Assembly (NCBI GenBank): GCA_039806065.1
Contig: JBDKJS010000094.1
Coordinates: forward strand, 1 to 42,742
Length of the DNA: 42,742 nucleotides
Source of the DNA: JBDKJS01 sp039806065
Lineage (GTDB): Bacteria; Bacteroidota; Bacteroidia; AKYH767-A; 2013-40CM-41-45
Direction of reading: 5' to 3'
Shown here piece by piece: positions 27,053 to 36,651 of this stretch (the first letter of the stretch is position 1; every line of letters starts with the position of its first letter). Both the position numbers and the translations under genes were made by a program. Under the pieces are notes generated by a model that ran no database searches, was not told where the DNA came from, and was given only the letters and a program-made list of their open reading frames with translations.

Positions 27053-27793
27053 ATGCTTCAAGGTAAAACAGCACTCGTTACCGGTGCTTCAAAAGGAATT
27101 GGAAAAGGCATAGCATTGGCATTAGCAAAAGCTGGAGCCAATGTGGCATTTACTTATTTATCATCAGTAGAGAAAGGGATTGCACTTGCAAAGGAATTGG
27201 AGGTGTATGGAACCAGAATAAAAGGGTATCAAAGCAATGCAGCAGATTTTGCAGCCGCTGATGTCTTGGTCAATGAAGTAGTTAAAGAATTTGGCACATT
27301 GGACATAGTAGTTAACAATGCAGGAATTACAAAGGACGGATTGCTCATGAGGATGACCGAGGAACAATTTAATGATGTGCTAAAAACAAATTTGAATTCC
27401 GTATTTAACATAACTAAAGCCTGTCAGCGACCCATGCTTAAGCAGCGGAGTGGAAGTATCATCAATATAAGTTCAGTAGTAGGAGTGAAGGGCAATGCAG
27501 GTCAGGCAAACTATGCTGCATCCAAGGCAGGAATTATTGGATTTACTAAGTCAATTGCCTTGGAGTTGGGAAGTAGAAGCATACGATGTAATGCCATAGC
27601 GCCAGGATTTATTGAAACTGAAATGACGGAAGTACTACCAACAGAAACTGTGAAACAGTGGCGCGAAGCCATACCTTTAAAGCGAGGAGGAACACCTGAA
27701 GATGTGGCCAATTGTGTAGTTTTTTTAGCTAGCGATATGGCTGCTTACATCACCGGTCAGGTTATCAATGTAGATGGAGGCATGCTCACTTAA
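27053..27793 (+). CDS. fabG: 3-oxoacyl-[ACP] reductase
   Basis: This 246-residue short-chain dehydrogenase reduces 3-oxoacyl-ACP with NADPH in fatty acid elongation. The cofactor loop is TGASKGIGKG at 10-19, NNAG lies at 88-91, and the catalytic set is N114, S140/S141, Y154 and K158 (YAASKAG). The C-terminal IAPGFIETEMT and YITGQVINVDGGMLT are typical of true FabG. The start is ATG 22 bases after a -7-type element. The VWA-like gene begins five bases after its stop (or overlaps it if an earlier ATG is used). Confidence 0.95.
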   Translation: MLQGKTALVTGASKGIGKGIALALAKAGANVAFTYLSSVEKGIALAKELEVYGTRIKGYQSNAADFAAADVLVNEVVKEFGTLDIVVNNAGITKDGLLMRMTEEQFNDVLKTNLNSVFNITKACQRPMLKQRSGSIINISSVVGVKGNAGQANYAASKAGIIGFTKSIALELGSRSIRCNAIAPGFIETEMTEVLPTETVKQWREAIPLKRGGTPEDVANCVVFLASDMAAYITGQVINVDGGMLT

Positions 27794-27797
27794 TTTA

Positions 27798-29891
27798 ATG
27801 CTGGTAATCGTTGCTATAAGTATTGCTACTGCTTGGCCATTATGGTTGGCATTTTTCTGCTTGTTATTAGGAACCGGATTTGGTTGGATATTATATTTTA
27901 CAAAGGCAAATGAAAGTATATTAAATCCTAAACAACGAAAAATGTTAGCCTGCCTGCGTGCTTTAGCAGTTAGTTTAATTGCTTTTTTTCTGCTTAGTCC
28001 TTTACTAAAATACGTACAACATACCATCGAGAAGCCCATCTTAGTAATTCTTGAAGATCAATCAGAAAGTATGGTGGCCACCAAAAGCTTGCGAACGCAA
28101 ACCTCCGAAAATTATTTGCAGGTAGCAAAGCTTCCTGAACTGTTAGCCAAAAAATTTGAAGTAATCAGACATCCATTTAGCAATGGTTTATTATCTGTTT
28201 CTACAGATTCTATAGCTGGAAAAAAAACTGATATCGCTGGTGCTTTACAGCAAATTCAACAACAGTATGAAGGTCGTAATGTGGCAGCAATAGTTTTAGC
28301 TACGGATGGTAATTACAATGTAGGAAGTAATCCACTCTATGTTATTAATGATTTAACAATACCAATTTACCCAATAGCAATGGGTGATACTACCTTATTT
28401 TCCGATGCCTTTTTTGCTGCTGTCAATCACAACAAGAAAGTAATGCTTGGTAATAGTATGGATCTGCAAATAGTAGTTGCAGCAAATGGATTGCCTAATC
28501 AAGATTTAGAAATAAAATTAATGAGCAATAATGCCACTGTTGACACTCGGAGAATAAAAACAGCAGGAACCAAATTCATTGGGGAATTTAATTTTGTAAT
28601 TCCAGGAAAAGACAAGGGGTTGAAGCACTATACGGTAGAGATTGCCTCTGTAAAGGGTGAAAGTAATTTGCTAAACAACAAGAGGGAAGTTTATTTTGAA
28701 GTAGTTGAAGAACAGTATAAGATACTTATTCTTGCAGCGGGGCCACATCCCGATATTGCTGCTATAAAAGCTCCACTAACTACCAGTGGCAACTATCAGG
28801 TAAATACCATCATGGCACGAAATTTTGATAATGCTAAGGTGGATCCAGATCTTATTATCTTACATGAGCTCCCTTCTTACAATAATCAACTGAATAATAT
28901 CTCCACTTTTAATGATAGCAAGGCTGCACTATGGTATATTTTGGGTGGTGGAAGCAATGTTGGGCAATTGCCAAAGTCAATCATTCAAATAGAAGGAACC
29001 GGTAACAAAGTGAATCAAGTATTGCCCTCTGCTGTTCCCACATTTTCTTATTTTTCACTTTCTGAAGTTGCTTTTTCTCGCATTAATCAAATGCCTCCTT
29101 TCACTGCTCCTTTTGGATCTTATCAGACCAAGGTGAGATCTGAATCAATTTTAACACAAAAGATCAATGGCATCCAAACAAATTATCCATTGTGGATGTT
29201 GGCCGATGATAATGGTCATAAACTAGCACTTACTGCAGGCGAAGGTATTTGGTTATGGCGCATGAATGAAATTGCACAATTTGAAAATTCAACTCTTACA
29301 GATGAACTCATTTTAAAGACTGTACAATATCTCCTAACCAATGAACAACAGAAGCGTTTCACCATATTAAATGCTACCACATTTGAAGAAGATGAAACCC
29401 CACACTTTGAAGCGCAGCTATATGATAAGTCAATGGCCTTAACAGTGGTGCCAGAAGTGTTGATTAGTATTATGGATGAATCTGGGGTAGCTTATCCTTA
29501 TGCATTTAACAAATTATCTAATACATATTCATTAAGTACCCAAAAGTTGCCACCAGGTAATTATAGTTTTATTGCGCAAACGCAGCTTGGTCAGGAGGCA
29601 TTTAAGCAAAAGGGACAATTCACTGTAAAGGCCATCCAATCAGAAACGAGCAATCCTGTTGCCAATCATCAAATATTGCAACAAATGGCCATTCAATCAG
29701 GGGCTACACTTTTTTATCCCAATCAAATTAAAGCACTCAGTGATACGTTAGTAGAAAATAATAATTTTACTCCACTATCCATTCAAACTGATGAATTGTT
29801 ACCGCTGATCAATATCAAAGCAATATTTTTTATTATCATGGTGTTGCTATCTATTGAATGGTTTGTGCGTAAAAGATCAGGAGCCTATTAA
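27798..29891 (+). CDS. Membrane protein with VWA-like domain
   Basis: This is a 697-residue protein with two N-terminal hydrophobic segments (about 3-30 and 45-65) and one near the C-terminus (IKAIFFIIMVLLSIEWFV), giving a large periplasmic domain held at both ends. After the second segment comes ILEDQSESMV, a DxSxS-like MIDAS start, then TDIAGAL and VLATDGNYN, which fit a von Willebrand A domain at about 85-205. The rest has Ig-like and glutamine amidotransferase-like texture (YKILILAAGPHPDIAAIK) as in BatA-type proteins. Function is not known. The ATG at 27798, just after the fabG stop, is preferred to one at 27774. The YwqK-like gene follows 11 bases downstream. Confidence 0.75.
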   Translation: MLVIVAISIATAWPLWLAFFCLLLGTGFGWILYFTKANESILNPKQRKMLACLRALAVSLIAFFLLSPLLKYVQHTIEKPILVILEDQSESMVATKSLRTQTSENYLQVAKLPELLAKKFEVIRHPFSNGLLSVSTDSIAGKKTDIAGALQQIQQQYEGRNVAAIVLATDGNYNVGSNPLYVINDLTIPIYPIAMGDTTLFSDAFFAAVNHNKKVMLGNSMDLQIVVAANGLPNQDLEIKLMSNNATVDTRRIKTAGTKFIGEFNFVIPGKDKGLKHYTVEIASVKGESNLLNNKREVYFEVVEEQYKILILAAGPHPDIAAIKAPLTTSGNYQVNTIMARNFDNAKVDPDLIILHELPSYNNQLNNISTFNDSKAALWYILGGGSNVGQLPKSIIQIEGTGNKVNQVLPSAVPTFSYFSLSEVAFSRINQMPPFTAPFGSYQTKVRSESILTQKINGIQTNYPLWMLADDNGHKLALTAGEGIWLWRMNEIAQFENSTLTDELILKTVQYLLTNEQQKRFTILNATTFEEDETPHFEAQLYDKSMALTVVPEVLISIMDESGVAYPYAFNKLSNTYSLSTQKLPPGNYSFIAQTQLGQEAFKQKGQFTVKAIQSETSNPVANHQILQQMAIQSGATLFYPNQIKALSDTLVENNNFTPLSIQTDELLPLINIKAIFFIIMVLLSIEWFVRKRSGAY

Positions 29892-29902
29892 AATATTTCA
29901 AT

Positions 29903-30679
29903 ATGGAAGTTGTAAAATATTTAATTAATTTATTAGTTTATTGTTGTTGTCTCACAGCGTTTCCCATGGTGGCCGATGCGCAAACATATACGCTTTATAG
30001 AGGAGATACCATCAATAGAAAAGACTCCAAGGGTATGGCCCAGGGAGAATGGAAAAAGTATTATAAAACTGATACGCTATTCAGCATAGGAAATTACAAG
30101 GATAACAAGAGGGTTGGATTATGGACCACTTACTATGAAAATGGTAAGCTGCAAAGCAAGGTAAATTTTATAGGCAAAACTGAAACAGGTATTGGTACCT
30201 TGTTTCATCAAAATGGAATTAAAAAAGCAATAGGTAAATACCAAAGAGAAAAAAAAGATAGCCTGTGGAGCTACTTCAATGAAGAGGGTCAACTTACTGC
30301 TACAGAAAGCTACAAGAAAGGATTGCTTCATGGACTCACTAAAATCTTTTACCCAAGCGGCAAGTTAGCCATGCAAGTACAGTATGATCGAGATACCATG
30401 ACAGGATATTATAGGGAGTATTTTGAAGATGGAAAATTAAAGATTGAAGTGATGACTTTAAAAGGAGGTTATGAGGGAGAATACAAAGTTTATCATACCA
30501 ATGGTAAGGTTTATATCATTGGAAATTATATTAATGGAGCAAAAGAAGGAGTTTGGAACTACTTTGATGAAGTAGGAAAATTGGAAAAAGCCGAGCAATA
30601 TAAAGCAGGTTATTTATTGAACCCGCCCGAAGAGGATCTTCAGAAAAAGCTTCCAGAACCCACCCCAGAAGATAGATAA
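29903..30679 (+). CDS. Exported MORN/YwqK-repeat protein
   Basis: This is a 258-residue protein with a signal peptide (hydrophobic core at about 8-20, cleavage near ADAQT) followed by about eight tandem repeats of 22-24 residues of the form GxWxxYYxxGxLxxxxxYxxxxxxG. Clear units include GLWTTYYENGKLQSKVNF, LWSYFNEEGQLTATESY, GYYREYFEDGKLKIEV, GEYKVYHTNGKVYIIGNY and GVWNYFDEVGKLEKAEQY. This is the MORN_2/YwqK family, whose antitoxin-like name in databases is not supported by function here: no toxin gene lies next to it. It is likely a periplasmic or surface beta-repeat scaffold. It probably shares a transcript with the VWA-like gene. Confidence 0.85.
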   Translation: MEVVKYLINLLVYCCCLTAFPMVADAQTYTLYRGDTINRKDSKGMAQGEWKKYYKTDTLFSIGNYKDNKRVGLWTTYYENGKLQSKVNFIGKTETGIGTLFHQNGIKKAIGKYQREKKDSLWSYFNEEGQLTATESYKKGLLHGLTKIFYPSGKLAMQVQYDRDTMTGYYREYFEDGKLKIEVMTLKGGYEGEYKVYHTNGKVYIIGNYINGAKEGVWNYFDEVGKLEKAEQYKAGYLLNPPEEDLQKKLPEPTPEDR

Positions 30680-30704
30680 GCCAATAATTATCCCTTTTAT
30701 TGGT

Positions 30705-30712
30705 TACCTTTG
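30705..30712 (+). promoter_or_regulatory. Putative Bacteroidota -7 element for mnmA
   Basis: TACCTTTG matches TAnnTTTG exactly and lies 32 bases upstream of the mnmA ATG. The -33 element is not clear. Confidence 0.4.
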
Positions 30713-30743
30713 TACTTTAATTCTTCTCTAAATCTTTGATACA

Positions 30744-31847
30744 ATGAGTAAGCACGGTAGGGTGTTGATGGCCATGAGTGGAGGGCTTGATAGCAGTGTA
30801 AGTGCAGTGATGTTGCACGAACAAGGCTATGAGGTAGTGGGCATCACTATGAAAACTTGGGATTATGCAAACAGTGGCGGATCAAAAAAAGAAACTGGAT
30901 GTTGTTCACTTGATAGTATCAATGATGCCAGAACGATAGCGGTCAATAGAGGATTTCACCATTATATACTTGATATCAGGGAAGAGTTTGGCAGTCATGT
31001 AATAGATAATTTTGTAGGAGAATATTTGGCCGGCCGTACACCTAACCCTTGTGTGCAGTGCAATACCCATATTAAATGGGAAGCTTTGTTAAAAAGAGCA
31101 AATTTACTCGGGTGTGATTTCATAGCTACCGGCCATTATGCTAAGGTTAGATCGGAAAATAACCGATACGTCATAAGCAAAGGACTTGATCATAATAAAG
31201 ACCAAAGCTATGTGCTTTGGGGTGTTAGCCAAGAATGTTTGAGTAGAACCCTTTTTCCCATTGGTGATTTTCATAAGCCAGATATCAGACAAATGGCAAT
31301 AGATATGGGTTTCAAAGATCTAGCCCTAAAGAGTGAAAGCTATGAAATTTGTTTTATACCAGATAACGATTACCGAAGCTTTTTAAAACGGCAAGCACCA
31401 TCCATAGCCGATCAATTGGATGGAGGTAGCTTTGTCAATAAAGATGGAAAGGTCTTGGGCAAGCATAGAGGATACCCCTTTTATACGATAGGCCAGCGCA
31501 AGGGATTGGAAGTTGCCTTTGGTGAACCTATGTATGTAACTACTATTAAACCAGAAACCAATGAGGTAGTATTGGGTACCTTTGATGAATTATTAAAAAC
31601 TGAAATGATGGTTCGCAATGTAAACTTTATCAAATACCCTTCGTTGAAGCATGATATTGAGGCTACTACCCGCATTAGATATAAAGATGAAGGCACGCCA
31701 AGTACAATTAGCCCCGCTGGTGATCAGGTAAAGGTGGTTTTCCATCAACCTGTAAAGGCAGTGGCTCCTGGACAAAGTGCTGTGTTTTATGAAGGAAACG
31801 ATGTTATTGGTGGTGGCTTTATAGCCAAACCCGCAATCAATGATTAA
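30744..31847 (+). CDS. mnmA: tRNA-specific 2-thiouridylase MnmA
   Basis: This 367-residue enzyme thiolates U34 of Lys, Glu and Gln tRNAs. The PP-loop AMSGGLDSSVSA is at 10-21, the first catalytic Cys is C103 in TPNPCVQC, and the second is C203 in YEICFIPD, which together form the persulfide/disulphide pair. GHYAKV and NKDQSYVLWG are family blocks, and the C-terminal beta-barrel (GQRKGL, VVFHQPVKAVAPGQSAVFYEG) is complete. Length and motifs are normal. Its last eight bases overlap the start of the lipoprotein gene. Confidence 0.96.
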   Translation: MSKHGRVLMAMSGGLDSSVSAVMLHEQGYEVVGITMKTWDYANSGGSKKETGCCSLDSINDARTIAVNRGFHHYILDIREEFGSHVIDNFVGEYLAGRTPNPCVQCNTHIKWEALLKRANLLGCDFIATGHYAKVRSENNRYVISKGLDHNKDQSYVLWGVSQECLSRTLFPIGDFHKPDIRQMAIDMGFKDLALKSESYEICFIPDNDYRSFLKRQAPSIADQLDGGSFVNKDGKVLGKHRGYPFYTIGQRKGLEVAFGEPMYVTTIKPETNEVVLGTFDELLKTEMMVRNVNFIKYPSLKHDIEATTRIRYKDEGTPSTISPAGDQVKVVFHQPVKAVAPGQSAVFYEGNDVIGGGFIAKPAIND

Positions 31848-32529
31848 CAAAAAATTAATTCCTGTTTTTTTACTGTTGTATATTTTTGCAATAGTTGGAT
31901 GTAAGAAGGATAATGTGGTAAACCTTGGAAACGCTTATAGCTACTTTCCTACACAAAAAGGGGTTTATGTCATTTACGATGTAGACTCTGTGGTACATGC
32001 CGACAATGATAACAACAATGACGATAGCGTTTATTATTTCAATTACCAATTGAAGGAAGTTGTGGATAGCACTTTTATAGATGGAGCTGGCGATCGTAGT
32101 CAATTGGTGATGCGCTATAGGCGTTCTGATAGCACAGCGGCTTGGTCATTTATCAATGTGGGTACGCAGCAGCTTAGTAGTACGGCAGCATATAGAACAT
32201 TGGATAATGTTAGTTTTCATGTATTATCATTCCCAATGAATTTAACTACCGCCTGGGATTTGAATGATAAAAATTTGGAGGAAGAAGAGCTCTGTAGTTA
32301 TGAAGCTTTGCATGAGTCCCTTATTTTAAATGGACTTAATTATGATTCTACGGTATCGGTACTTCAGATTGATGATGATAATTTTGTAGAGAAAATATAT
32401 GGATATGAAATTTATGCCGCGCGCATAGGATTGGTTTATAAAGAAAGACTTAACCTTCGGAAAATTAATGGCATAGTTGTTCAAGGTACAGAATATCGCC
32501 AACGTGCAGTGGCCCATGGTGTAGAATAG
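31840..32529 (+). CDS. Predicted lipoprotein of unknown function
   Basis: This is a 229-residue protein with a lipoprotein signal: a Lys-containing start, a hydrophobic core, and a lipobox ending in IVGC with the modified Cys near residue 21, followed by KKDN. The mature part is acidic with a run of Asp and Asn at about 50-62 (HADNDNNNDD) and a beta-rich body with SYFPTQKGVYVIYDVDS near its start, a pattern common in Bacteroidota lipoproteins. I do not assign a function. It overlaps mnmA by eight bases and ends just before a strong bidirectional terminator. Confidence 0.8.
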   Translation: MINKKLIPVFLLLYIFAIVGCKKDNVVNLGNAYSYFPTQKGVYVIYDVDSVVHADNDNNNDDSVYYFNYQLKEVVDSTFIDGAGDRSQLVMRYRRSDSTAAWSFINVGTQQLSSTAAYRTLDNVSFHVLSFPMNLTTAWDLNDKNLEEEELCSYEALHESLILNGLNYDSTVSVLQIDDDNFVEKIYGYEIYAARIGLVYKERLNLRKINGIVVQGTEYRQRAVAHGVE

Positions 32530-32546
32530 CTAAATGCAGTTACAAT

Positions 32547-32580
32547 AAAAAACGCTGTCAATAGATTGGCAGCGTTTTTT
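32547..32580. terminator. Bidirectional rho-independent terminator
   Basis: A near-perfect inverted repeat runs AAAAAACGCTGTCAAT on the left and its complement on the right around a short loop, with an A-run at one side and a T-run at the other. Only one wobble (T with G) interrupts the stem. It sits between the convergent lipoprotein gene (ends 32529) and the M20 dipeptidase gene (ends 32598) and can serve both. Confidence 0.9.
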
Positions 32581-32597
32581 ATTGGGGCAAATAGCCA

Positions 32598-33965
32598 TTA
32601 TTTACTCATTTCGGTAAAATATTTGAAGAAGAGCGGAATGGTTTCTATACCTTTCATGTAATTAAAAATGCCATAATGTTCATTTGGGGAATGAATTAAA
32701 TCACTATCAAGTCCAAAGCCCATCAGTACTGATTTTAATCCCAACTCTTTTTCAAAAAGAGCAACGATCGGGATGCTTCCGCCACCTCTAGTAGGTATGG
32801 GTTTTTTACCGAAGGTAGTTTCCATAGCTTTACTTGCAGCTTTGAATGCCATACTGTCGGTGGGTGTTACTACGGGTTCGCCACCATGGTGCGGTGTAAC
32901 TTTTACCTTTACTGAAGCTGGGGCAATAGCTTCAAAGTGCTTTTGAAACAGTTCGGTTATTTTATGAGAACGCTGGTTTGGAACCAATCGCATACTTATT
33001 TTAGCATAGGCTTTAGAGGGTAATACAGTTTTGGCACCCTCTCCAGTATAGCCGCCCCATATTCCATTCAATTCAAAGGTGGGTCTGGTTCCGGTTCTTT
33101 CAAGGGTGGTATAGCCCTTTTCACCATGAACATCGGCTACAGCCAAATCTTTTTTATAGGTGGTCAAATCAAATGGTGCTTTATTCAATTCATTTCTTTC
33201 ATCTTCAGAGAGATTAACAACATCATCATAAAATCCAGGAATAGTGATGTGGTTATTTTCATCTTTCATTTTAGTAATCATTTCACAGAGTATTTGAATA
33301 GGATTGGCCACAGCACCTCCATAAACACCGCTGTGTAAATCACGATTAGGGCCGGTAACTTCCACTTCGACATAGCTGAGACCCCTCAAACCGCAATCAA
33401 TACTTGGCAAATCATTGGCAAGAATGCTCGTATCGCTAATAAGTATCACATCACCTTTTAGTCGTGATTTGTTCTCTTTTATCCAGCCTCCAAGGTTTGC
33501 ACTTCCTACTTCTTCCTCACCTTCTATCATAAATCTTACATTACATGGTAGCTCATTATTTTTCATCATCGCCTCGAATGCTTTTATATGCATGTAAACC
33601 TGACCCTTATCATCACAGGCACCTCTTGCATAAATTTTACCATCTTTTATCACTGGCTCAAATGGAGGAGAAGTCCAAAGTTCTAAAGGATCAGCCGGCT
33701 GAACATCATAATGGCCGTAAACAATGATGGTAGGGAGGGCCGGATCAATAATTTTTTCACCATATACTATTGGGTGGCCAGCAGTGGGGCAAATTTCTAC
33801 CTTTTCAGCCCCAGCGGCAATCAATTTTTCTTTGATAAATACTGCTGCCTTTGCTACATCCTCCTTATATCTGCTATCAGCACTTACACTCGGTATTCTC
33901 AGTAACGCAATCAATTCGTTGATGTAGTTCTCTTGTTGCGATTTAATAAAATTTAAAGTTTGCAT
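32598..33965 (-). CDS. M20-family dipeptidase (CNDP-like)
   Basis: This is a 455-residue cytosolic di-zinc peptidase of the M20 family, closest in style to CNDP/PepV-like dipeptidases. The metal-site blocks are VYGHYDVQPADP near 82-93 (His, Asp), ARGACDDKGQVYMHI near 113 (bridging Asp), MIEGEEEVGSANL near 147 (catalytic and ligand Glu), LISDTSI near 175 and a C-terminal LIHSPNEHYG near 430 (His). A dimerisation/lid domain occupies about 190-380. There is no signal peptide. It follows gpmI by 19 bases on the same strand and probably shares its transcript. Confidence 0.92.
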   Translation of the reverse strand: MQTLNFIKSQQENYINELIALLRIPSVSADSRYKEDVAKAAVFIKEKLIAAGAEKVEICPTAGHPIVYGEKIIDPALPTIIVYGHYDVQPADPLELWTSPPFEPVIKDGKIYARGACDDKGQVYMHIKAFEAMMKNNELPCNVRFMIEGEEEVGSANLGGWIKENKSRLKGDVILISDTSILANDLPSIDCGLRGLSYVEVEVTGPNRDLHSGVYGGAVANPIQILCEMITKMKDENNHITIPGFYDDVVNLSEDERNELNKAPFDLTTYKKDLAVADVHGEKGYTTLERTGTRPTFELNGIWGGYTGEGAKTVLPSKAYAKISMRLVPNQRSHKITELFQKHFEAIAPASVKVKVTPHHGGEPVVTPTDSMAFKAASKAMETTFGKKPIPTRGGGSIPIVALFEKELGLKSVLMGFGLDSDLIHSPNEHYGIFNYMKGIETIPLFFKYFTEMSK

Positions 33966-33984
33966 AATTGTAAATATATAATTT

Positions 33985-35505
33985 TTATTGAATTAATTTT
34001 TTTCCAGTCATTTCCTTCGGCTGTGCTAGGTTCATCATGGCTAAAAGAGTAGGGGCAACATCGGCCAGTCTTCCGCTATTTAGTTTTATCGTATTGGTAC
34101 CAACAAAAATAATGGGAACATTGTTAGTAGTATGCGCAGTATTAGGCGATCCATCATCATTAATCATGAATTCAGCATTGCCATGATCTGCAATTATTAG
34201 CAGTTGATATCCATTTGCCAAAGCAGCACTTACTATTTTTCCGGTGTAATGGTCAACGGTTTCCACGGCTTTTATTACAGCTTTTAAATCACCCGTATGA
34301 CCTACCATATCTGCATTGGCAAAGTTTACACAGATGAAATCCGGTTTATTGGTCGCTTCCATAGCTTGAATGGTAGCAGCTGCCACGCCTTGGGCACTCA
34401 TTTCAGGTTGCAGATCATAGGTGGCCACCTTAGGGGATGGGATCATTATTCTATCTTCCTTTTCAAAAGGCTGCTCTCTTCCTCCATTAAAGAAAAAAGT
34501 AACATGTGGATATTTTTCCGTTTCGGCAATTCTTAATTGAGATCGATTGTTAGCTGCCAACACTTCTCCCATGGTAAGTACTAAATTATCTTTATCATAT
34601 ATTACTTTAATATTTTTAAAGTTCTCATCATAATTGGTCATTGTTACATAGTAAAGCTCGAGGGGACTCATGCCATATTCAGGCATGGCTTGTTGCGTGA
34701 GCACTTGAGTAATCTCGCGGCATCTATCTGTTCTGAAATTGAAGCAAACTACCACATCGCCTGTTTCAATACATTTTGCTTCATTACCAATAATGGCAGG
34801 TAGCATAAACTCATCAGTAATTCCATTTGCATAACTTGCTTGCAAGGCACTTGTTGGATCAGTGTATTTTTCGCCCACACCGTTTACCAGTAAATCATAG
34901 GCAAGTTTTACACGTTCCCATCTTTTATCTCTGTCCATTGCATAATATCTACCACAAATGGACTTGATAGAATGTGGTTTTTTTAATTCATTTGTTGTAA
35001 AATAATCTATATCTTGGATAAAGCCCAAACCTGATTTAGGGTCTGTATCGCGTCCATCTGTAATGCAATGAACGTAAAAATTTATTTCCATTTTGACACA
35101 TAGTTTGCACAATGCTTTGAGGTGTTCAAGATGTGCATGTACACCGCCATTGCTTACCAAGCCAAGCAGGTGGACAGCTTTATTTTTCTCTTTTGCATAT
35201 TGAAGAGAATCCACTAGCACTTGTTCTGTAAAGAAGCTACCATTGCGAATGGCAACATTTATTTTCACCAAATCCTGATAAACAACTCTTCCAGCACCTA
35301 GATTTAGGTGCCCAACTTCAGAGTTACCCATTTGAGCAGGCGGAAGCCCCACATCTTCACCGGAGGTGATCAATTCTGCTGTAGGGTATGAGGTTATTAG
35401 ATGATCCATTACTGGAGTGTTTGCTTCGGTAATTGCATTGCCTTGATAAGGTCTACCATTGCCCCATCCATCTAGAATCATTAAACAGGCTTTTTGTTGA
35501 TTCAT
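33985..35505 (-). CDS. gpmI: 2,3-bisphosphoglycerate-independent phosphoglycerate mutase
   Basis: This 506-residue, Mn-dependent glycolytic enzyme interconverts 3- and 2-phosphoglycerate. The N-terminal metal site is MILDGWGNG at 9-17. The phosphorylated serine is S62 in MGNSEVGHLNLGAGRVVYQD. HCITDGRDTDP lies near 146, NFRTDRCREI near 265, NFANADMVGHTG near 398 and IADHGNAE near 440. All are intact and the length is normal. It is the first gene of a two-gene minus-strand unit with the M20 dipeptidase. Confidence 0.97.
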   Translation of the reverse strand: MNQQKACLMILDGWGNGRPYQGNAITEANTPVMDHLITSYPTAELITSGEDVGLPPAQMGNSEVGHLNLGAGRVVYQDLVKINVAIRNGSFFTEQVLVDSLQYAKEKNKAVHLLGLVSNGGVHAHLEHLKALCKLCVKMEINFYVHCITDGRDTDPKSGLGFIQDIDYFTTNELKKPHSIKSICGRYYAMDRDKRWERVKLAYDLLVNGVGEKYTDPTSALQASYANGITDEFMLPAIIGNEAKCIETGDVVVCFNFRTDRCREITQVLTQQAMPEYGMSPLELYYVTMTNYDENFKNIKVIYDKDNLVLTMGEVLAANNRSQLRIAETEKYPHVTFFFNGGREQPFEKEDRIMIPSPKVATYDLQPEMSAQGVAAATIQAMEATNKPDFICVNFANADMVGHTGDLKAVIKAVETVDHYTGKIVSAALANGYQLLIIADHGNAEFMINDDGSPNTAHTTNNVPIIFVGTNTIKLNSGRLADVAPTLLAMMNLAQPKEMTGKKLIQ

Positions 35506-35894
35506 TGTAAAATTATTGACTCCCTTTTTTGTGCTAAGTTACAATTTAAATTAGATTTATTTTGTACTATATTTAGCGGTAGTAGTGCAGGCATGAAAGA
35601 GCTTGTAATATTTTAATGTAACGGACGGCATCTGCACCTGAGTATGGAGGAAAAGAAAAAATTATTGCATTTTTACTTACCATGTCCGAGAGCGATTTGA
35701 TCAATAAGGATGAGTTTTAGAATCCTATGATTAGGTCGAATCAACTGGGAATTAAAGCTCAAAAAAATCAAAAAAATCAATTATTTTTATTACATTTTTT
35801 GTTTATATTTATTTTCAAATAATTTTTCAATTTTTGTCTGAAGTAATAAATTATAAAATATTTTTTAATTGATTAACATCCAAATCTAAAGTAA
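35506..35894. other. Gene-free AT-rich spacer
   Basis: This stretch lies between the divergent gpmI gene and the broken T9SS gene. I see no complete gene. Short open stretches near 35640-35715 have no start signal or recognisable product. Runs of A and T, including a twice-repeated CAAAAAAAT near 35760-35778, dominate the second half. It may hold promoters for both sides, but no clean TAnnTTTG element was identified. Confidence 0.6.
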
Positions 35895-36620
35895 ATGTAA
35901 AGACTTATATTCTTCCTGCTATTTATGGCCACTAATAAAGTTGTTTCTTTTGCTGCTTGTACAGCAGCTGTCTTAACATATAAATGTGCGGCTAATTATG
36001 CTTGTGCTTGTCATACAATTTTATGCAAGAAATGCAATCAATACACTTTTAATAGTCTCAATTGTGATTGTGTAAATGCAGGAGGCCAGCGAGTGAGTTC
36101 TCCAATTATCTATCAATTATTTGATGAAATTGATTTTAGTGTAAATATAGATTCAAATTCATTATTTGTAATATTGAAGAAGTAGCAATTAAAAGTATTC
36201 GAAATTTCATTGGCTGAATTCCGCAAAATTATTGAGTCTGATGCAATTAATATTAATGTTAGCTATGATCATTCAAATAATAAGTTGAACTTAGAAATTG
36301 CCGAAGTATTATTGGACTCTCTAGATCCAACAAAAAGTTTCATTTTTCACGTAAAACTTTTTGAAGTCAATTTGCAAAAAAAGGAATTCAAGCAAAATTT
36401 TAATTTAAGCTTTGGCAATTGCAAGAAAAGTTATGAAATTTGGACCTCCAATTCTAAGAATGTAAATTTTGAAGTCTATAACTTATTTGGGAAGCTTTTA
36501 TATTCAATTAATGGTGTCAGTGGAGAAGTCGATTTGGATGGTCTTTCTCTTGGTATCTACATTATAGTTTTTAAAAGTGATACAGAAATTAAGTTGGTGG
36601 ACAAAGTCGTCATAAACTAA
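35895..36620 (+). pseudogene. Broken gene for a secreted Cys-rich protein with T9SS sorting domain
   Basis: Two open stretches (35925-36182 and 36186-36620) are in the same frame and are separated only by a TAG at 36183-36185. Reading back from 35925, an ATG at 35895 is followed at once by TAA (35898-35900), then codons for RLIFFLLFMATNKVVSFAAC, which form a good signal peptide if the TAA were a Lys codon. The 242-codon frame thus encodes a signal peptide, a Cys-rich part (eight Cys in about 45 residues, including CACHTILCKKC), and a C-terminal type A sorting domain (FEVYNLFGKLLYSIN, GLSLGIYIIVFK). Two nonsense codons in one frame point to inactivation. Sequencing error or stop readthrough are less likely alternatives. 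Confidence 0.7.
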
Positions 36621-36651
36621 GGAATTGGTATGGTCAGCTAAAAGACTTGAG

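Noticed and set aside
29903..30679. YwqK family label suggesting an antitoxin
   Set aside because: The label comes from database naming. The protein is exported and built of MORN-type repeats, and no toxin gene lies beside it.
35640..35720. Short open stretch upstream of the broken T9SS gene ending in MSESDLINKDEF
   Set aside because: It is very short, has no start signal or matching family, and a stop precedes it; treated as non-coding.
35755..35782. Direct repeat of CAAAAAAAT
   Set aside because: Only two short, low-complexity copies in an AT-rich spacer; not evidence of an array or mobile element.
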